From NCBI GenBank assembly GCA_018857735.1, contig JABMCL010002087.1, forward strand, positions 192,501 to 256,500: a DNA stretch of 64,000 nt, written 5' to 3'. Shown piece by piece: positions 35,065 through 46,900 of this stretch. Within the stretch, counting starts at the first letter, position 1, and each line of letters opens with the position of its first letter. A model generated the notes under the pieces. The model searched no databases. It saw nothing but the letters and a program-made list of their open reading frames with translations, and had not been told where the DNA came from. Source of the stretch: Alviniconcha marisindica (Eukaryota; Mollusca; Gastropoda; Provannidae). Made by a program: the position numbers and the translations under genes.

Positions 35065-35279
35065 GTTAGTCGGTTAGTAATTGGATTTCAACGTCCTTCC
35101 AACTCAGGACGATCAAACGCTGTCGTAAGTAAATGAACAGTCCCAAACGCCTCTCTTTCTCATGTCAAATCTGCAAAAATGCGCCCCCCCCCCCCCCCCC
35201 CCAATATAAAGCAAAAAAACATACGGCACAAACATCAAACACCAATTTTCGTAGTTATCCCTTTCAGTATTGTCCCTGC

Positions 35280-35346
<67 letters not shown>

Positions 35347-35415
35347 CGCATTTAAGGCTAGGGCATGCTATTATCGCGGACCATACCATTTGAATTATCG
35401 ATGCCAGATAAACGT
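35065..35415 (-). repeat. Dispersed repeat family E, split by microsatellites
   Basis: It matches 60160-60465: 'TAATTGGATTTCAACGTCC', 'TATCCCTTTCAGTATTGTCC', 'GGCTAGGGCATGCTATTATC'. A poly-C tract (35184-35202) and a CA tract (35278-35346) interrupt this copy. Confidence 0.75.

Positions 35416-35418
<3 letters not shown>

Positions 35419-35481
<63 letters not shown>
35419..35481. repeat. (AC)n microsatellite
   Basis: About 30 AC units beyond the end of the family E copy. Confidence 0.97.
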
Positions 35482-35482
<1 letters not shown>

Positions 35483-35499
35483 AGAAAAAAGACCTCAGT

Positions 35500-35745
35500 T
35501 CACAGCGCACGCGAAGGTGAGTCTGGCACTGACACAAGTGTTGACCAAAGAACTGAAAAAGCCCATTCACCCTGTTTCGACTGGGAGTGGAACCCACAAT
35601 ATTTGCCTTTACTGGACTCATGGTCCACAGCACACCAACTGTAGAAAGAGGGAAGAGCACGTCGAAGATTAGAAGGTCTCAGCCTAACAATGGAGGTGGA
35701 AGCAGTTACACGTGTTCTGCTCTGGGTTGCCCCCAGAGGTAACAA
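35500..35745 (-). repeat. tRNA-derived SINE, another family
   Basis: The minus strand reads ACAGTTGGTGTGCTGTGGAC, then 'TGTGGGTTCCACTCCCAG', spaced like boxes A and B of a tRNA. Only one copy is visible in the window. Confidence 0.55.
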
Positions 35746-35817
35746 TCAGACCACGCATGGTATCATCCCCAAGATACAATGAGCTTGCTACAAAATGTGA
35801 AGGTGAAAGGGAACCTA

Positions 35818-35949
35818 TTCATGGCTCAGGAGCTGTGTGAAAGTCGAGGTGGCCAACCTTCCCTAATAAGCCTTACGTTTTCTGTAGACGTAAAGCAACA
35901 TTTGAAGAAGAAGAAGAAGAAGAAGAAGAAGAAGAAGAAGAAGAAGAAA
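35818..35949 (+). repeat. SINE, family A short form, with (AAG)n tail
   Basis: CATGGCTCAGGAGCTGTGTG starts it, the 3' module CCTAATAAGCCTTACG follows, and it ends in about 15 AAG units. The simple-repeat tail at the 3' end supports retrotransposition. Confidence 0.8.
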
Positions 35950-36370
35950 GCCTATAAGACTGGCATGTGGCAATGTTCGACATCCACCTTCGAAGACTCC
36001 TGTGGGTGTACTGCCCTGGACATGCTGGAGTCAAGGGAAATGACCGAGCAAACAGACTGGCGGGAAAAAAGCAAGTCACAAGTGGTTTGCGTCTCGGAAG
36101 ATCTGAACTGTTGGGGACCTTGATACGTACACTACCTGCGGGCACAAAGCCAAAACCACCACACCATCCATCGGCTGGAGGAACGAGGCGGTAGAAAGCG
36201 GAAGCTCTTGACGGTCATCCTTGAAAGGACGAGAAAGGGGCATCGTCAGTCAGACGAACATTGGAACTGTCTCAAAGGCCACGTCGGGTAAACGTTTGAG
36301 AGACAGGTTGGAGCGCATATGGGATTTTTCCAGCACATAGATACCATGTTAAACTGAACAGAGCTGAGCA
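35950..36370 (+). mobile_element. LINE ORF2 fragment with RNase H domain, copy 3
   Basis: The plus strand reads RRLLWVYCPGHAGVKGNDRA, then NRLAGKKQVTSGLRLGRSE. This is the RNase H 'W.PGH.G..GN..AD.LA' block found at the end of ORF2 in I/Jockey-group non-LTR retrotransposons, which degrades the RNA strand after reverse transcription. The metal-binding Asp after A in 'ADRLA' is Asn here. A frameshift follows, then the C-terminal 'LERTRKGHRQSDEHW' region, homologous to 19815-20000. It ends about 240 bp upstream of the receptor start codon. Relic. Confidence 0.85.
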
Positions 36371-36609
36371 CGTCCACCTCTGAGCCAGTGCTCCATTTTT
36401 ATTTATTTTTAACGCGCGCAAGCCTGTGGTTTGTTTTTCTACACTTTCCATCCAAGCCCCTGTGGTAGTGATCGAAATCTCCAGCGGTTTAAAAAGGACT
36501 TGGACCGCGGCGAGTGTGACAGACAATAGTATCGAGGGCAGCAAACCCGCACCTCCTCCACACGGGGGACACTTCACTTTCCTTACGGTGCAACAAAAGA
36601 AGCCTCAAG

Positions 36610-39600
36610 ATGTTCCTGTTCCTCTTAGTGATGGCCTCGGCCTTCCTCACTGGAGGTATCTGACCATTTTACTTACCTCTCATCGAGTGACCGGTTGATT
36701 GACTGACTATTTGACCGATTGCTTGATTTATTGATGGCTGCATAATAATGAATTATTTGACTGATTAGTTGATCGACTGATTGATTGACTGACTGATTGA
36801 CTAACAGTCTGAGTTATTGATGACTGCATTATTAATTATTTGAATGATTGGTTGATTGACTGATCACATGACTTGCAGAATAATTAATTATCTGACTGCC
36901 TGGTAGAGTCAGTGATCACTCGACTTGGAGAATAACTGCTTGGCTGATTGGTTGACTGGCTGATCACATGCCTTGAAGAATAATTAATTATTGGACTGAT
37001 TGGATAACTGACGGCATGACTTGCAGAATAATTATTTCTTTAAATGGTTGACTGACTGATCACATGACTTGCAATTTAATTGAGTATTTGACTGGTTGGT
37101 TGATTGGCTGATCACACGACTTGCTGAATAATTAAACACTTGATTGATTGGTTGATTGACTGATCATGCGAGTTGCTGAATAAATCACCTGACTAATTGG
37201 TTGACTGACTGATCGCATGACTTGCAGAATAATTAATTATTTGACTGATTGTTTGGCAGGCTGGTAACATGACTTGCAGAATAATTATTTGACGGATTTG
37301 TTGACGGATTGATCACATGACTTGTAGAAGAATTAATTAATTGACTGATTGGTTGACTGATGACATGACTCGCATATTTATTTGACTGGTTGACTGACTG
37401 ATCACATGATTTGATGAAGAATTAATTATTTGACTGATTGGTTGACTGATAACATGACTTGTAGAATAATGATTGATTGGTTGACTGATGACATGACTTG
37501 CAGAATAATGATTTGACTGATTGATTGATTTATCACATGACTCGCAGAATACTTAGTTATTTTACTATTTGGTTGACCCATGACAAAATGTGTTTTTGAC
37601 CACGGAGTTTGATTATATACAGAATAATTATCTGACTTACTTGTTTATTGATCACACAACTTGCAGAATATTTAATTATTAGACTTATTAGTTAATCTCA
37701 GTAGAGATAATTACAGAAAGAAATGGCTGTACAGTGGCACAGGGAGTTGATTTGGCGGGCAGGCGAGGGTAAGTATGATCAGATGACTCCTTTCACATTA
37801 TGTTAATCAATCTATAAAAAGATTATTAGCCACAGTCAAAGGTCGCTCTTGGCTATTATAGACCTTGTTTTATTCGAGAGTCTGTTGTAACAAGCACAGT
37901 TTCTCGAACCAAATCCGTCGAGGATGAAAAGGAGAAAATCACCCTATTAACATCAAAATCTGTCGGACAGCGGGAAAAAAGTACCGTTTACTTCCGTTAG
38001 GCAGCAAACCTGTAGATGCACATGCACAAACAGTAACGAATTTCGGGGAATGAGGAATAAAATTGAAATCTGTTAAAAAGAAAAAAGAAAAGAGGCCTGT
38101 CTAGCACGATTAAAAGATTTCTTTAAAAGATTTTTTGCCCAAGCAAATTCCCACAATTATTATCCATAAATATGAAAAAGCATAGTAAGGTCAACGGTAT
38201 TTCTTTTTTCTCTTTAAAAACTATTTGACCAGGGCGAGCAGTTGTCCCGACAACAACCCACCAGATCGCCACTTCAAATGACTCAAGTCCTGACGAAACG
38301 TATATTACTGAAGCATCACGATCTCACCTAAACTCTCTTGTCACCGCAGGAGCAGGTAGTCCTCTCTCGAGTTCCACCGAGAGTCCTGCTTTTGCCTTTA
38401 CAAGCCCAAAGCAGATTTCGTCACAAGAGCAGACGAGCTCGGCATGCAATGGTGGCATGAATGCCGTTCACCTGTCGAGTCAGACAAACGACGTTTCAAC
38501 TCAAGAGGCAAAGACGGACTCGGTTTCTGTCGACAATGATCCTGTCGGTTGCACGTCGTTTCCCAACGCCATGACCGAATCTGTGACAGGGGCCGCTGGT
38601 AGTTCGGAAAAGCAAGTTCTTGGCGAAGATGCAACCTCTCCGCCAAATTCCACTGATACGGAAAGAAAGAAGAACCCGTCGATAGCTTTCCCTGAGAACG
38701 ACACAGATGGCGTCACCGTCCACTTAGGAGGAATCGGGATCCAACATTGTCCCGTTTGGTCCTGCCTGGGCAGATGTTTCCTAAACACTGCCGTCGCTCC
38801 CGCTTCTCCTCCCAACGTTACAGAGAGCGAAGCCAGTAGATGCACTTGTGACAGGAGCTGCATCTGGCTCGGAGACTGTTGTGTGGATTTCTTCTCTCTC
38901 TGCCTCAACGTCACCGATGAAACGGAAGTGCTCGCCATCCTCGAGCAAGCCTTGTACGATTCGGATAACGCTAGCATCGCGGAGACAGGCAGCGAAGTGA
39001 ACGCCACGGACATGATCAAGTCCTACGGCTCCTGCGTGACAGATCCTGAAGGAGAGAGATACACTATGGTCACAGCTTGCCCCGGGTCGTTCACCGGCCA
39101 GCACGATGTGGTGGAGACTTGTGAGGAGGCTGACAAGTACCCCAGCCTGCAGCCTTACAGTGACGCGAATTTCATGACCTTAACGTTCAGAAACGTCTTC
39201 TGCGCCCGCTGCCATGGCTACGAAGAGGATAAACTGTTGCCGTGGACTCGGGGGGTGTCGTGTAAGAAAACGGACGCATCGAACAACTTTGCTTTACAGG
39301 GCTCCCAGTCTGGCGCTGAGAGCTCCAGCCGCTATGACTTTGCGGAAGTAATGGCCGCAATACGCTCGGGAGACTGTAAGTACGTCTACCGCCCGCCTTC
39401 TAATACGCTAACTCAGCCGAGACCGTGCTTTCCTTCCACCGAACTGGGCGGGCTTAATGACCCAACCCTTGATCTAAGCAGAAATGGGACAGTCTCCGAC
39501 GAGAAGTGCACTTTTAAGGACATGCTGTTGTGCCGCAGCTACTCGTACCAGACTTTCACCTCCGACAACGTAGAAGTAAAAAACCCACACTGCTTGAAAT

Positions 39601-40948
39601 GTCAGACGGGGTTCACCCCCGTATCTGTGGATCTGCCCTGTTCTCGGACAGCCAACTCGAGTAAGGGAGGCCGAGATACTGGCTCGGATAGTGGGCAAGA
39701 CAGGGGAGGGATACTGGCCTTGTTCTCCCGAGACACGTCCTCAGGCACCGACTCCATCGTTGTGGACGGACACAAAGTTTCGTGGCCCGGGTTCTTGTGT
39801 AACAACGATCAAGTCTTCGACTACGTCTTTTTGGTCTGTCGCACTCTCTTTTGTCCCCCAGGGTTTCGTGCTGTTGGTGGAAAGTGCTCGCATGTGGATC
39901 GCTACTTCGCGCCTGGCAATTTGCAGATGATGCCTGAAGGAACTAAGACGGTGTATGTGACTGTAGGCATGACACACTATGCTTCTTGCCAAAATCAAAT
40001 GTCTACGATTCAAAAGACCGTCGACGGTACTTTTGAGAACGCATACAGGCGTCAAATGAAAGATATGCCAGTTGATACATTCCCGTCATTACATTTCTCT
40101 TGTGTTCGCTTTGATGGCGAAGAAGGAGCGAACTCTTCTCAGGCTCAACGATCTTCGCTTCAGATGGCAGTGTACCCTGTATCAAACCTGTCCACGACGC
40201 TCGATGCGTTACTGGACGTTGTGCGAGAAAGGTTTGAAGAATATATAGCGTCTGGGTCTGTTAAGATTACAAACTATGAAGCAGAACCGCAGGTGGAGTG
40301 CACTGTAGGTAACCCAGAATTCATGGATCACGCAAATATCACTAGCATTGAAGGAGAACTGTACGTGGAAAGATCTGAATATACCGTTGCATCATTTTAT
40401 CCTCTAACAAACGTCGTGTTCAGAATCGACCTTGCGAAATCTAACGAAACAGATAGCACGGGAAGTGTCCATGAAGTCAGCTCAGTTTACATCACCATGT
40501 TGTGTGTCCAGCCTCGGATCAACTCAACCCTTAACTGCTCTTCAGTTCCGTTCGAAATCAACCGCACTCGGGTGGAGAACGGGACATTGTTCATCGCAGG
40601 CACAGATTTGTCCTACCCGCTATCCGAGTACGAGCTGCATGAGCAGTTTGCTCTCGTCTGTTCTGATTTCAAGAACCTCAACGCCCTATGGAACAGCATC
40701 AGGTTTTTCGAGTTTAGTGACGCCCAGTTTTACGTATCCTGGGCCTTCTCTCTGACGTCAGTGCTGTGTTTGCTGACATCACTGGTGGCATTTTGCTTTG
40801 TGCCACACTTGCAAACTCTGGCTGGTCGTATGACGGCCTCCTTGGCAGGCAGTCTGGCTTCAGGTACGTCATTTGTGCTGTATTGTTGTCGTTGTTTGTT
40901 TGTTTCTTGTTCTTTCCGTTTTTGTTTGTTTTTGTTGTTGTTGTTGCT

Positions 40949-40990
<42 letters not shown>

Positions 40991-40995
40991 CGTGC

Positions 40996-41066
<71 letters not shown>

Positions 41067-41302
41067 TGAGATGTATAATGACTTTTTTTCTTTTTCATCC
41101 TTTATTGAGGAGGGTGTATGGGGGGTGGGGAGGGGGGCGGTTTACCCTACTCCTACTATTTTGCTATCTCTTCGTCCAAATGTGGCACACACACACACAT
41201 ACACACACACACACACACACGCACGCGCGTGCGCGCGCACGCATTCACATATAATCACATTTTCTAGCATTTTTCACACATAAGCGTACATACACGCGCG
41301 CG

Positions 41303-41384
<82 letters not shown>

Positions 41385-41459
41385 GTCAGCCGAAAATTTG
41401 GGAACTTTTATGCCAACTTGTTGTTTTTCTTTGATTTTTATCAGTTTTATATATATACG

Positions 41460-41514
<55 letters not shown>

Positions 41515-42883
41515 CTACACATACATAATTATGCATACATCTATATATATATATGCACAGCCCTACAACTACTGAGCCATACAAAGCACACGCGAATACG
41601 TCAGTAATGAACATACTTATTGCCACTTTGGACATGGGCACATATGTACAGTTGTTGTTGTTTTGTTTGCTTTTCTTTTTGTTCGTTTGTTTTTCGGCCC
41701 ACACAATTGTATATGCACTCCTTAATTTATTTATTTTTTGTGCTCTCGTGCACACGTACACGCATGGGCGAGAGAAGAGTTTTTTGTTTGTTTGTTTTTT
41801 GTTTTTTGTCTCGTCCAGCTGTACCCATCTCTTTTGACAGGTCAGCTTCTGATACTGGTGGACTTCATCCACCATCGTGTCGTCTGTTCCGTCTTCGCTG
41901 CCGTTTCTCATTTCTGCTGGCTGGCCGCATTCAGCTGGATGACCGCCCTCGCGGTGCACATGTCGCGCACCTTCTACGGGTCCATGGCAGCCAACGCGGG
42001 CCAGCACAATACGAGACACGTGAGGAAAGAGTACAGGAAGTACGGCCTGGTGTGCTGGGGTCTGCCCGCCCTGCTGGTGATCCTCTGCTTCATTCTCGAC
42101 ACGGTCACAGGCACGGGGCTGAAGGTAAGGTCTCTCGCACGCATTGCTGTCGTCTAGGCACGCGCTACAAGGAAGACGTCAATCGCTCGGCACGTCCTGA
42201 ACGGGCACATGGTGTTTAACGTCCTCAGAAACCATACGGCTTATTAGGGACGGGCAAAGGGGGCGGGGTGGTGGTGGTGAGGAGAAGACATGACTAGCTC
42301 GTCCGCGGGTCGGATCGACCCGCACAGACCGAAGAGACCGTCAGCCGCCGCCAGAACAACAGTGTTAAAGAAGTGGGGACCCCGCCAGTGCGAAACAACT
42401 TGTGCACTTCGCTAATTGCTGTTTCAACGGCTATGTGGAACAAAGTCACACGTCCTGAAGACATTTGCTTCTCACATAGATCGCTGGCACTGACAAGCGC
42501 CGTTTGGGCCGTATGACTGAGGAGGACCGTCAGAACCTCAAGCGGTCGGACCCGTCCGTCTTATAATTATGTACAGACTGCCACACGATACAGCCGACAC
42601 TGACGGGTTGAAGCAAGGGGAAGGTCGACATATTCAACCTTGCCGCTACCCTATAGTTACCATCCCATGTGACCTCCGGCCTTTGCTTCACTTCAGTCCA
42701 AACGACAGGTGCTCAGTGGCTGGTGGATTCATTTCATTTGTTAGGAAAAAAACTTGCTGTATTTGAGCGACCAGGTTGAAACCGATGCTCTCAGACATCT
42801 TATCCTTTCGGCTATGCTGACACACGTTCCGTTTGAGACCAGGTTCGGACGGTCCTCCTCAACCATACTGAACAATCTGAACA

Positions 42884-42920
<37 letters not shown>

Positions 42921-44342
42921 TAAAAAAAAGTTTATGTAATTAAGTAAACATGTAGTGTCACTCCACGCGTGTGACAGTTCACTTGGTCTTTGAGCATTCT
43001 TGATAATATCGTTTTTGAAACTGTTCACAGCTTTTTCACGTTCCGTGCCTCGATGCACGGGCGATGCCATGTTTAGCGTTTTGTTGAGTGAGTTTAGCGG
43101 TGTGGTGTTGAGTTGTTTCACGCCATCTCGTTCGGCTGTTTTCACGGATTAACCAAACTGGATGACTGATCGTTGAACCCGTTGTTTAAGGCAGTTCTTT
43201 GTTTCAGTGTCACGGGCCAGGGCACGTGTGAGTTGTTAGTGGTAGGCCCAATGAACAGGACTTTAGTTGTTCAGTTTTGACCGATGCGCTCCTCAGGTGG
43301 GGTACGGCTCTCCGCTGTGCGGCTGGATGCAGTACATCTACGTCTTCCTGGTGCCCGCGGCTCTGGCGCTGGCCATCAACGTCGTCTGCTTCCTCCTGAC
43401 CCTCATCAGCATAGAGCGCACCATCCGCGCTTCTCACGCCGCCACTCTCAGTCAGTCCGCGTTCACTCACTCTTCTCTCCCTGCTTTCTGTCAGTCCCCC
43501 CCCCCCCCCACTCTTCTCTCCCTTTCTGTTCAGTCCCCCCCTCCCCCACTCTTCTCTCCCTGCTTTCTGTTCAACCCCCCCCACCCCCCACTCTTCTCTC
43601 CCTGCTTTCTGTTCAGTCCCCCCCCCCCCCCTCCCCCCCCTCCATTCTTCTCTCTGTCTCTCGTTCTGAGGCAATCCTATAATAATAATATCCAAACACA
43701 CAAAAGGTTAAATTAACAAATAAGGGAGTTATTTTAGCTTCTCGAAAGACGTCAAACAGAGACCTGAGTCGCCTACAATAATTCTCACCTGGCATGCGTT
43801 TAAATACAAAGTACATAAACTCCATCAGAGGTGCATCCACAAAAAGTTAAAAAGAGCGCTGATTTTAATCCAACTCAGAACATGCGCAAATTTTCGCGGC
43901 AAACCGCTTGTACTTCGGGAGTAAAAAAATAAAATAAAATAATAAAAGGGATCGGGGATTATCTGCAAAAAAATTAATAAAAGGGGTAAGTAACTTGATA
44001 TATTACCCCCAGTTAACCAGTTCGGTTCAAATAAAAGGGTTTTGTCTCGAAAATCTGCGTATGTTTTGTGTTGTCCCGTTAATATCAGCGTTCTTTTTAA
44101 CATATTGTGTGTTTGGATCTTATTTCCCATAATAATAGCAATAATGATTTTTTTTCCCCGGAGCAGGGGGGGGGGGGGGGGGGGGAGGGGGCGGGGGGTT
44201 AACAACACTCTGAAGTTACACCATGCCTCTAGGCATAAATATAGAGACCAACACATCCACATTTAATTCCCACGCTCGCTCGCACGCACACACGCACGCA
44301 CGCACGCACCCCCCCCCCCTCCAACACACACGCACGCACGCA

Positions 44343-44404
<62 letters not shown>

Positions 44405-45876
44405 AGGTCAAATAGGAAAGAGCTAATCACATTCTCAGTTAGAGGCTGAAGAGATAGTTTTTTTCAGGGCGGGCTTGAAAGCAAGAACTGTTGTATTTCT
44501 GATGTGAAGACGAGGCAGTGATTCCTTGGCCATCCTGTTTTTTACTGTTTGCTACTTTCTGTCGTCCTTCCTCTTTCGTCCTACTTTTTACTCCGCCCTG
44601 ATATAACTGTTCTGGTTGACTGGGTGTAAACAAACCCAGGTTATTTCTACTTTTTAGTGTTTGTTTACCGCTTTCTGTCGTCCTTTCCTTTCCGTTCTGC
44701 TTTTTATTGTTTGTTTACTACTTTCTGTCGTCCTTTCCTTTTCGTCCCACTGTTTACTGTTTGTTTACTGCTTTCTGTCGTCCTTTCCTTTTCGTCCACT
44801 GTTTACTGTTTACTTTCTATCGTCCTTTTCTTTTCGTTCTGCTTTTTACTGTTTGTTTGCGGCTCTCGCCCCGAAGGGACGCCGGGGATGTCTGTTGGAA
44901 CCCCCTGTCTGGAATCTCAGGGCTGTCATTTGATTCCTCTTTCCTATCTCCTCTCTTGTTTTTTTTCTTCTGTCTAGTCCTCTTACTCTCTCTGTCTTGT
45001 CGTTTTTCTGCTAATGGTCCATTCTCCTGACTGTTTTCCCAAAAAATTCTCAAACGTGTTTTGTTAAGAGATAGGCTTTTTTGTATGGCTCTTGTTGTTT
45101 CCCTGTCTACACACATAGACGATAAAGATTCTATACTCTGAGACCCTGTGCGGTTAACAGGATGTTAAAATGCAATTACTAATTAAAATTGGTTAAAATC
45201 CAACTAATACACTCTCTCGTCCTTTCTTTTCCGTCCAACCTTTTACTCTCTGGCTACTGCTTACTGTCGTACTTTCTGTTTTGTCCCACTTTTTACTGTT
45301 TGTCTACTACTACTCTCTGTCATCCCAGTTTTTACTGTTTGTTTTTTACTCTCTGTCGTACGGTCTTTTTCGTCCTACTTTTTACGACTGTCGTCCTATT
45401 TTTTTTACTGTTTGTCTGCCACTACTCTCCGTCGTCCTACTTTTGGCACTTTGTCTACTACTACTCTTTGAAGTCTTTTCTTACTGTTTGTCTGCTACTC
45501 TCTGTCGTTCTGTCTTTTTCGTCGTACATGTTATCGATTCAGAAGACACATTTGATTGTGCTCTATGGAAGACTGATCATCGTTGCTATTCTTTAATCCT
45601 AGAGTTACATACATTTTATCTCATGATGAAATGTGTCATTAAAAAAGCTGCTTACATTTGAAAAGTTTATTAAATCGTGTTTCCTTTCTAGGTCAGTTGA
45701 TTTCCCCCAACTGTTTGTCATCTTTGTCATCTTATACACCTTCCCCCTTCCCTTTATTTGGTATTGTTGTTGTTATCCGTATCTTTTCCGTGTGATCTCT
45801 ACGTTCCCTTTTTTCTTTTCTTTTTAAATATTGTTTAAACTCCCCTCCCACATTTCTCCCTCTTCCTTCCATGCAT

Positions 45877-45919
<43 letters not shown>

Positions 45920-46473
45920 CCACTGCGTGGACACCACTTGTGACTCCAACATGCATCCCGCCTCTAATATAGCATGTGACAACTACGGTTGCGTGTTGTG
46001 CAGCACGCCAGCAGAATTCTGACAAGCAGAGACTGGTGGTCTACAGCAAGATGGTGGGCATCATGGGCTTCACCTGGGCCGCCGGCTTCCTGGCCGCCTT
46101 CACGGAAGTGGCTGCCTTCTGGTGGGTCTATATCGTTCTCAACGGACTCCAGGGCACTTTCATCGCCTTCTCCTTCGTCCTCAACGCGCGCTTGCTTCGC
46201 TTCTTGAAGAGCAAGATGTCCAATAGTAACGCTGCAAGCGGGATCGACAGCAAGAGCAGAACGCAGGGCACCGAATGGCGCATTGGGTTGGCGTCCGCTC
46301 AGCAGCTGGCCGGAGAGAGGCAGCACGTGCACATCGGGGGCATAAGCTTTCGACCAAGCAGCGACTGCGGGGCGCTCGGGGCCTGCCTGGACAGCCAGAA
46401 GGGCGACCCAGATATCAGCTTGTCGGGCTTGTCGGGGACCTCTATTACCGTGGAAACTAACGTAGACATCTGA
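36610..46473 (+). CDS. Class B/Methuselah-like seven-helix receptor with somatomedin B domain (1194 aa)
   Basis: Five exons: 36610-36655, 38233-40863, 41841-42124, 43297-43450 and 46004-46473 (TGA). Junction phases 1, 1, 0, 1 match exactly. The ATG has A at -3 and encodes a signal peptide (MFLFLLVMASAFLTG). The ectodomain has a Ser/Thr-rich start, then a somatomedin B domain at about residues 188-239 (CxxxC spacing with CTCDRSC...GDCCVDF). Cys-rich blocks follow (FCARCHGY, CLKCQTGF, FCPPGFRAVGGKC), with many N-glycosylation sequons. Seven helices start at about residue 849 (FYVSWAFSLTSVLCLL). Helix 3 has the conserved Cys (VVCSVFAAVSHFCW), the second loop LCGW, and helix 7 NGLQGTFIAFSFV, a secretin/adhesion-class motif. 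No GPS autoproteolysis motif was seen before helix 1, favouring the Methuselah-like group over true adhesion receptors. The cytosolic tail ends NVDI, a possible class II PDZ ligand. It should sit in the plasma membrane and signal through G proteins; ligand unknown. Confidence 0.88.
36686..37700. repeat. Degenerate tandem repeat, about 50-60-bp unit
   Basis: About 18 copies of 'TTGACTGACTGATCACATGA' plus 'CTTGCAGAATAATTAATTAT'. It fills two thirds of receptor intron 1 and starts about 30 bp after the signal-peptide exon. Each unit carries CTTGCAG, an acceptor-like sequence. Confidence 0.85.
40951..41062. repeat. (TG)n / (TGCG)n microsatellite
   Basis: It begins 87 bp after the receptor exon 2 donor and makes the exon frame read on as Val-Cys repeats. 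That extension is not protein, because the donor CAG|GTACGT and the matching acceptor at 41840 are clear. Confidence 0.97.
41180..41512. repeat. Compound (CA)n, (TA)n, (GA)n microsatellites
   Basis: CA at 41187-41220 and 41307-41345, TA at 41347-41381 and 41459-41476, AG at 41477-41511. In receptor intron 2. Confidence 0.95.
42205..42455 (-). repeat. SINE, relative of 52105-52400
   Basis: It starts with the 3' module ACATGGTGTTTAACGTCCTC, then GGCTTATTAGGGACGGG. The body 'CCGCCAGAACAACAGTGTTA' and 'ACTTGTGCACTTCGCTAATT' is shared with 52230-52345. In receptor intron 3. Confidence 0.75.
42887..42918. repeat. (CA)n microsatellite
   Basis: Sixteen CA units in receptor intron 3. Confidence 0.95.
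43460..43660. repeat. C-rich tandem repeat next to the exon 4 donor
   Basis: Four units of 'ACTCTTCTCTCCCTGCTTTC' + TGTTCAG + TC + poly-C, about 42-48 bp each. It starts within about 10 bp of the receptor exon 4 donor (GTCAGT at 43451). Three units end in a pyrimidine tract plus CAG. Confidence 0.9.
43720..43850 (-). repeat. Dispersed repeat, family G
   Basis: See 26704-26845; 'TGAGTCGCCTAC', 'TTCTCACCTGGCATGCGTTT' and 'GTACATAAACTCCATCAGAG' are shared. In receptor intron 4. Confidence 0.75.
44166..44402. repeat. Poly-G tract and (CA)n / (CGCA)n tracts
   Basis: G run at 44167-44185, then CGCACGCA and C runs, then about 28 CA units to 44402. In receptor intron 4. Confidence 0.95.
44530..44865. 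repeat. Tandem repeat, about 46-bp unit
   Basis: At least five copies of 'TTTACTGCTTTCTGTCGTCC' + 'TTTCCTTTTCGTCC'. Related degenerate copies resume at 45225-45530, beyond an inserted family H/E element. Confidence 0.85.
44865..45200 (+). repeat. Dispersed repeat families H and E, joined
   Basis: 44865-45075 is the inverted counterpart of 60607-60800 ('GGAATCTCAGGGCTGTCATT', 'CTGCTAATGGTCCATTCTCC'). 45150-45180 matches the end of family E ('GACCCTGTGCGGTTAACAGG'). The same order occurs in reverse at 60160-60810, so H and E are parts of one element; this copy has lost the middle. Confidence 0.8.
45880..45916. repeat. Poly-C tract (about 37 C)
   Basis: It lies 87 bp upstream of the acceptor of the last receptor exon. 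G-quadruplex potential on the minus strand; length may be unreliable in the assembly. Confidence 0.95.
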
Positions 46474-46900
46474 ATAACTACACAGTTTTACAGCAAAGTT
46501 CCATTTCCAGATTTGTTCAGGGCGCATTGACAGAGCTGTGCGCGGTTGTCTGGAGAAAGGGTGATGGAAGGATCTGAGCAGCTGTAGTTTTTCCACGCTC
46601 CGATAGCTATACAGTTTTGTTGGCAAGTACCAGTACCTGGCTTGTCCAGGACACACTGACAGACCTCTGGGTTAGTTACTTTCCGCGATTGTCTGAGTAG
46701 CAATAAGTTATAGTTTCCCTACATTCCTATAGCTATTATATTTTACTGCCAAGTCCCACTTCATGGCTTGTCCAACACACATTGTCGACAGAACTCTGGT
46801 TTAATTACTGCCCGCAGATGTCTAGAGAAGTAATCAGCTATAGTTTCTCTACATTCCTTGACACTGTCCAACTAGCTTTTATTTGAGCAATTTCTAATCC
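46474..46900 (+). repeat. 3' UTR of the receptor with about three 129-bp tandem units
   Basis: Blocks 'TAGCTATACAGTTTTGTTGG'-like, 'GGCTTGTCCAGGACACACTG'-like and 'GTAGTTTTTCCACGCTCCGA'-like recur at about 129-bp spacing with moderate divergence. The minus strand of two units is open, reading CQCVLDKPGTGT and CQCALNKSGNGT. The third has stops. Poly-G follows at 46938-46962. Confidence 0.65.

Noticed and set aside
38501..39104. Minus-strand open frames opposite receptor exon 2
   Set aside because: Shadows of a real coding exon on the plus strand.
40864..41063. Extension of the receptor exon 2 frame past the donor into a Val-Cys tail
   Set aside because: A consensus donor at 40864 pairs in phase with the acceptor at 41840, restoring a seven-helix protein; the extension is intron plus TG repeat.
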